From: Paenibacillus castaneae
Lineage (GTDB): Bacteria > Bacillota > Bacilli > Paenibacillales > Paenibacillaceae
Direction of reading: 5' to 3'
NCBI RefSeq assembly: GCF_002884445.1
Contig: NZ_KZ614144.1
Span: 4,136,094 to 4,200,093, forward strand
DNA: 64,000 bases
Positions 60,755 through 64,000 of the stretch are shown here, one piece after another (position 1 is the stretch's first letter; each line of letters starts with the position of its first letter). The notes beneath the pieces were generated by a model, which made no database searches, was not told the DNA's origin, and saw only the letters and a list, made by a program, of their open reading frames with translations. Position numbers and translations under genes: made by a program.

Positions 60755-62014
60755 TCATGCTTCTCCTCCCGGATACAGCGTTGAGCTGTACAGGCGTTTC
60801 GGCTGCGAAAGCTGTTGACCGCTCGGTTGATCCGACAGGCTGAAGCTTCGGCTGGAATATAGGAATGCCTTAAGATCGTTATATATGATAACCTGCTCCG
60901 TCCCGCTGCCTAGCAAATCCGCGTGAACCGCATAGCCCTCTGCCGGAAACTGAACGACCTTATTCATATAGCCATCGTATAACGCTGGAAATACTCCGCC
61001 GCCTCTCCGATATGCCAGTATATAATCCGGTCCTGCTTGCTCCCAATTCCTCAGCGTTTCTATAATCGTCAGCCAGCCATCCGTTTGGCGATCTTCCTTC
61101 CACAGCTCCAGTCCCTCTGCATCAAGCAGGAACAACGCGTCCTTGCCCTTTTTGCCTAGTCCGTCATCTTCTCGCACGAGACGATCCAGTCCTGCGATTT
61201 GCAAGCCCGGCAAATCCTTGCGAAATTTACCCAATGCGATATGCTGCGATTCTACTGAATCGGCATGACGCCACAGCTCCTTGCCTAAGTGATCATACAT
61301 GACCGTCACACTGCCACCGACGACGAGCTCCGGTTCGCCGTCCCCGTTAACATCACCAATCCAAATACAGTCCGCATGATCATCCAAATCTTTGCAGCTC
61401 CAGAGGAGGCGGCCGTTCGAATCCAGCAGGTCATAGCCCGCCATCACCTCGTCCTTGCCATCCCCATTCAAATCATAAACCCAAGGGAAATGGCCCGGAT
61501 TTCCTTCATGTTTCCATAATAATTCAAAATTCCGATTCAAAGCCCACAGCTTATGATAACGGTCCTTCAAAATAATATCCGAAGCTCGTTCGTTCCCAGA
61601 CAAATTTGCTATGATGATGCAATCATGTGCATGCGGATCTGGCAGTTGATAGCTTTCCTTTATCTCGCCAGTTGCTCCATCAACAATTTTGAACTGATCA
61701 TCCATTACGCACAATACTTCCAGCCGACCGTCACCATCGAGGTCATAAATCTGTGCCGGATAATCCGAGCCTTGACTCCCCGCACCAGGATCAGGCTTTC
61801 CTGTTTGCCACAACAGATTGCCCTGAAGATCGAATGCCGTCAGACACTGCACCTGATGCGGAATGTAGCGAACATCCTGCCGATTATCCGGCTGTACGAG
61901 CAGAAGCTCCATTCGTCCGTCTCCGTTCAGGTCGCCCAGCAGCATTTTGCAGCGCGGCCCCGCTGCGCTAATATCTATTTCTCCAATTAGAATCGCTTCC
62001 TGTGTGTTTGTCAT
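60755..62014 (-). CDS. FG-GAP/VCBS-type beta-propeller protein
   Basis: 419 residues without signal peptide, built from repeats with calcium loops: GDLNGDGRMELLLV, YDLDGDGRLEVLCV, YDLNGDGKDEVMAG and GDVNGDGEPELVVG, each followed by a strand and LWQ/LWK/LWS/LWR tryptophan turns. It resembles the propeller of rhamnogalacturonan lyases of PL11 type, but is shorter and I see no clear lyase site, so a sugar-binding or calcium-dependent lyase role is only possible. It lies between GH105 and a deacetylase gene. Confidence 0.7.
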   Translation of the reverse strand: MTNTQEAILIGEIDISAAGPRCKMLLGDLNGDGRMELLLVQPDNRQDVRYIPHQVQCLTAFDLQGNLLWQTGKPDPGAGSQGSDYPAQIYDLDGDGRLEVLCVMDDQFKIVDGATGEIKESYQLPDPHAHDCIIIANLSGNERASDIILKDRYHKLWALNRNFELLWKHEGNPGHFPWVYDLNGDGKDEVMAGYDLLDSNGRLLWSCKDLDDHADCIWIGDVNGDGEPELVVGGSVTVMYDHLGKELWRHADSVESQHIALGKFRKDLPGLQIAGLDRLVREDDGLGKKGKDALFLLDAEGLELWKEDRQTDGWLTIIETLRNWEQAGPDYILAYRRGGGVFPALYDGYMNKVVQFPAEGYAVHADLLGSGTEQVIIYNDLKAFLYSSRSFSLSDQPSGQQLSQPKRLYSSTLYPGGEA

Positions 62015-62028
62015 TGTATCCTCCTTAA

Positions 62029-62085
62029 AGGTTTGCGAAGCAAACCTACTTCGTAAGCATTATCTTAGGTTTGCGAAGCAAACCT
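62029..62085. repeat. two copies of a 19-base palindrome (REP-like)
   Basis: AGGTTTGCGAAGCAAACCT occurs at 62029-62047 and 62067-62085, separated by 19 bases that contain CTTCGTAAGC. Each copy is an eight-pair stem with a GAA loop. It lies between two operon genes, where REP-like elements often sit. Confidence 0.6.
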
Positions 62086-62100
62086 TGCATGTAAGCTGCT

Positions 62101-62901
62101 CTATGAAAACGCAACTTGACTGCCGCTCTTTACTTCAACCATCTTTCCGTCAACGCTAAGCCACACACTAATTGCAGTTGGATTGTATACAAAGGTCAGA
62201 CCTGCTGAAAACTTCAGCTGACTGTAGGCATTCATATAATCCACGATCTCTATATTTGTAGCGTACCAGATGTTATCTTGGCCGGAGACCAGCTCGCTAA
62301 ATTGTTCGATTAGCTCCCAATTGTTATCGTTGTCGAATTCATAACTATGTCCCCATACATACATCAAATATAAATATTGCGTTTTATGAAGTTCAATAAA
62401 GGTTTGTGCTCGCTCAATCAGACGATCATTATGATGGCAGGTTGCCTGCCATTCATGCCAGTCATCTGGCATGCCGAAACCTCCAGTCGTCTGAACAACT
62501 CTTGCATACTCGATTCCCAGTGAAGGAAGCATGTTTTTGATCGCTTGATTAAAAGAACCATTGGGGTACGACATCCCTCGAACCGTATAGCCGGCAAGCT
62601 GTTCCAGCTGCTTTCGATCCTCCATTACCTCGTGCACGATTTGCTCCTTCGGACACCGAGCGATTGTAGGGTGAGTCAGCGTATGAGCGGAAATCTCATG
62701 TCCTGCGAACAGCTCCACTGCTTCTTTCTCCGTCAATCGGTTGCCTGTTCCTAGCAATCCAGCATTCAGATGAAAGGTTCCCTTAATGCCATAACGGTTA
62801 AACGTCGATACGAGTCTTTTGTCCGCTGTCGTTCCGTCGTCATAGCTCATTGTCAACGCTTTATGCTTGCCTTCCGGAAAACATAATAATATTTTCGTCA
62901 T
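62101..62901 (-). CDS. polysaccharide deacetylase (NodB-like, CE4 family)
   Basis: 266 residues. NodB motifs: SYDDGTTAD (Asp21, Asp22), HTLTHPT (His73, His77), and a later RGMSYPNGSF. The two Asp and two His coordinate metal and cut N- or O-acetyl groups. No signal peptide was found, so it acts inside the cell unless exported by another way. Its likely target is an acetylated oligosaccharide linked with the GH105 operon. The 3' end lies close to a pair of palindromes. Confidence 0.83.
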   Translation of the reverse strand: MTKILLCFPEGKHKALTMSYDDGTTADKRLVSTFNRYGIKGTFHLNAGLLGTGNRLTEKEAVELFAGHEISAHTLTHPTIARCPKEQIVHEVMEDRKQLEQLAGYTVRGMSYPNGSFNQAIKNMLPSLGIEYARVVQTTGGFGMPDDWHEWQATCHHNDRLIERAQTFIELHKTQYLYLMYVWGHSYEFDNDNNWELIEQFSELVSGQDNIWYATNIEIVDYMNAYSQLKFSAGLTFVYNPTAISVWLSVDGKMVEVKSGSQVAFS

Positions 62902-62928
62902 TTCACATTCCCCCTCGGCTTTCTACAC

Positions 62929-63606
62929 CTATCCCGCAGCCAGCCCGTAAATTTTCAAATTTGCATATTCCGCGATAAAAGGCGACATTTGGCGAAAACC
63001 GATTTTCCCCGCACCAAGCAGCGGTCCGAATGCTTCTCCGTCATCCTCCCATGTCAGCACGGGAAGCTCGTTGATTGAGAATTGGATGCACGAGCCGCGC
63101 TTTATGAGTAACATGCGATAAGATACTGTGCAATCGGCAACCGCGGGCAATGGGTCGGCCCCTTGTGCAGCCATATGGAATCCGTAGCTTTTGCGCAAAT
63201 TGCAAGTATGGAATTGTCTCTCCTCCGGCCAGCGCCTTCGATAATAAGATAGATGGAACGCATCAATATCCCCATGATGATACTGCTCATATTTACCTGT
63301 TCGCTTGGCAAGCGACGAATGAAACAGGTCACATCCACCTACACCCTTGGCAGCGAAAAAAATAATTGCTAGTCCAGGCTCCCTCAGTGGCCGGAAATCC
63401 CATTTCACCGTAATGTCGGGTGGGAAATCATCAGGAAGCCACAGCACAAAGTTCGCTTGCTCACCGTCCCTTTCATTCCCGCTCTCCAGCACCATTCTTC
63501 CGGCTGGAAAGCTCATGCGCCCCTCACCTTCCATTCGGAAGCCTTCAGCATCCTTGGAAGTGCGAAGCGGATTCTCATAGAGCAGCTTCCACTCCTGCGA
63601 AATCAT
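62929..63606 (-). CDS. DUF1961 family protein
   Basis: About 225 residues from the ATG at 63606, which overlaps the upstream stop as ATGA. All-beta pattern with EGRMSFPAGRMVLES, FVLWLPDDFPPDITVKWDF, GLAIIFFAAKGVGG, YEQYHHGDIDAFHLSYYRR and QFSINELPVLTWED, which fits DUF1961, related to concanavalin-like glycan-binding domains. The activity is unknown; neighbouring genes point to polysaccharide degradation. Confidence 0.72.
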   Translation of the reverse strand: MISQEWKLLYENPLRTSKDAEGFRMEGEGRMSFPAGRMVLESGNERDGEQANFVLWLPDDFPPDITVKWDFRPLREPGLAIIFFAAKGVGGCDLFHSSLAKRTGKYEQYHHGDIDAFHLSYYRRRWPEERQFHTCNLRKSYGFHMAAQGADPLPAVADCTVSYRMLLIKRGSCIQFSINELPVLTWEDDGEAFGPLLGAGKIGFRQMSPFIAEYANLKIYGLAAG

Positions 63607-64000
63607 CGAATACTCGTTTCTACTGCACTCGGCAGCCAATTGGCTATTAACTCAAGGCTAATGATCGTGTTCAGTGACCACTGCGCCGCTTCATTCGTAT
63701 TCATCCAATCGATTTCCTGCAATTCGCTGACGTACATTACCGTTTCAGCTGCATTCTGGAGATTAACGCTTGCGAACGGATTTTGCAGAAGGATAGACCA
63801 AGCTTGCCGTGCTGCCTTTTCATCCTGTTTATAAAAAGCGCCAAATGCGACAATTGCTATACTGAGCACAGGATGATCAAAACGATTATGGCCGATAGCA
63901 CCGCCGGTAATTTGATCCTTCTTTTCTGGTGTCATATTATAGAACAGCCCGAAATCAGCCATCATCGACTCCCATTCCGGGTCCTTAAGCATCATCGCCA
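63603..64000 (-). CDS. C-terminal fragment of a protein in the GH105 operon
   Basis: The frame is open to the right window edge, so only about 132 C-terminal residues are seen. It is helical (MMLKDPEWESMMADFG, DHPVLSIAIVAFGAFY, ARQAWSILLQNPF, TVMYVSELQEIDWMN), in keeping with an (alpha/alpha) barrel enzyme, but I do not recognise the family. It is coupled by ATGA to the DUF1961 gene. Confidence 0.55.
   Translation of the reverse strand, partial: AMMLKDPEWESMMADFGLFYNMTPEKKDQITGGAIGHNRFDHPVLSIAIVAFGAFYKQDEKAARQAWSILLQNPFASVNLQNAAETVMYVSELQEIDWMNTNEAAQWSLNTIISLELIANWLPSAVETSIR

Noticed and set aside
1..64000. CRISPR arrays, insertion sequences, prophage genes, rRNA
   Set aside because: No regularly spaced repeats, transposase, integrase, capsid or rRNA sequence was seen on either strand.

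Overview
The window looks like chromosomal DNA of a Paenibacillus-like member of the Bacillota. Signs are strong AGGAGG-type ribosome binding sites, TTG and GTG starts, a yqhH-yqhG-yqzE block as near the Bacillus comG/sin region, sporulation-type proteins (a CwlD-like amidase, a YtaF-like protein), several GntR/LacI-type repressors, and three sets of CUT1 sugar ABC permeases with no ATPase, which presumably share a distant MsmX-type subunit. No phage, insertion sequence or CRISPR array was seen.

Layout. 1-2163: end of an ABC-2 exporter and a VCBS-like protein. 2375-10547: a minus-strand sugar cluster (two permeases, a lipoprotein binding protein, a PhyH-type dioxygenase, two Gfo/Idh/MocA oxidoreductases) with its own GntR/LacI regulator, a cre-like site and candidate operators. 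10584-24513: housekeeping: class II ribonucleotide reductase with NrdR boxes and a glycosidase relic behind it, helicase yqhH, yqhG, yqzE, amidase, deacetylase-like protein, tRNA-Leu, paiA, a guanidine-I riboswitch with ykkCD, an MFS transporter and a frameshifted SRPBCC gene. 24610-24943: non-coding, repeat-like.

25047-43357 is the most striking part: an apparent alpha-1,6-mannan utilisation locus. A run of ten minus-strand genes begins with a GH125 alpha-1,6-mannosidase and continues with two binding proteins (one fused to carbohydrate-binding-like modules), two permease pairs, an NHL-TPR-YIP1 membrane protein, a DUF5696-type secreted protein and a GH76 lipoprotein. A GntR/LacI repressor and a second, cytoplasmic GH76 follow, each with its own promoter. 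Three promoters carry related TTGA-N4-TCAA operators placed over the -35 box or the start point. The picture is: surface GH76 cuts mannan, the ABC systems import oligosaccharides, internal GH76 and GH125 finish them, and the repressor senses the product.

43415-57248: an AraC regulator divergent from a second PhyH gene; a UMP kinase paralogue preceded by a 23-codon leader ORF whose stop codon lies inside an intrinsic terminator, an unexpected attenuator; YtaF, an XRE-DUF1232 protein, xpt, a YkvI-like carrier, and the yhaN/yhaO DNA-end processing pair with a glycosyltransferase and a LexA-like box. 57289-64000: a diguanylate cyclase, then the 3' part of a minus-strand operon with GH105, a calcium-propeller protein, a polysaccharide deacetylase and a DUF1961 protein, suggesting pectin or other uronate-polysaccharide breakdown.
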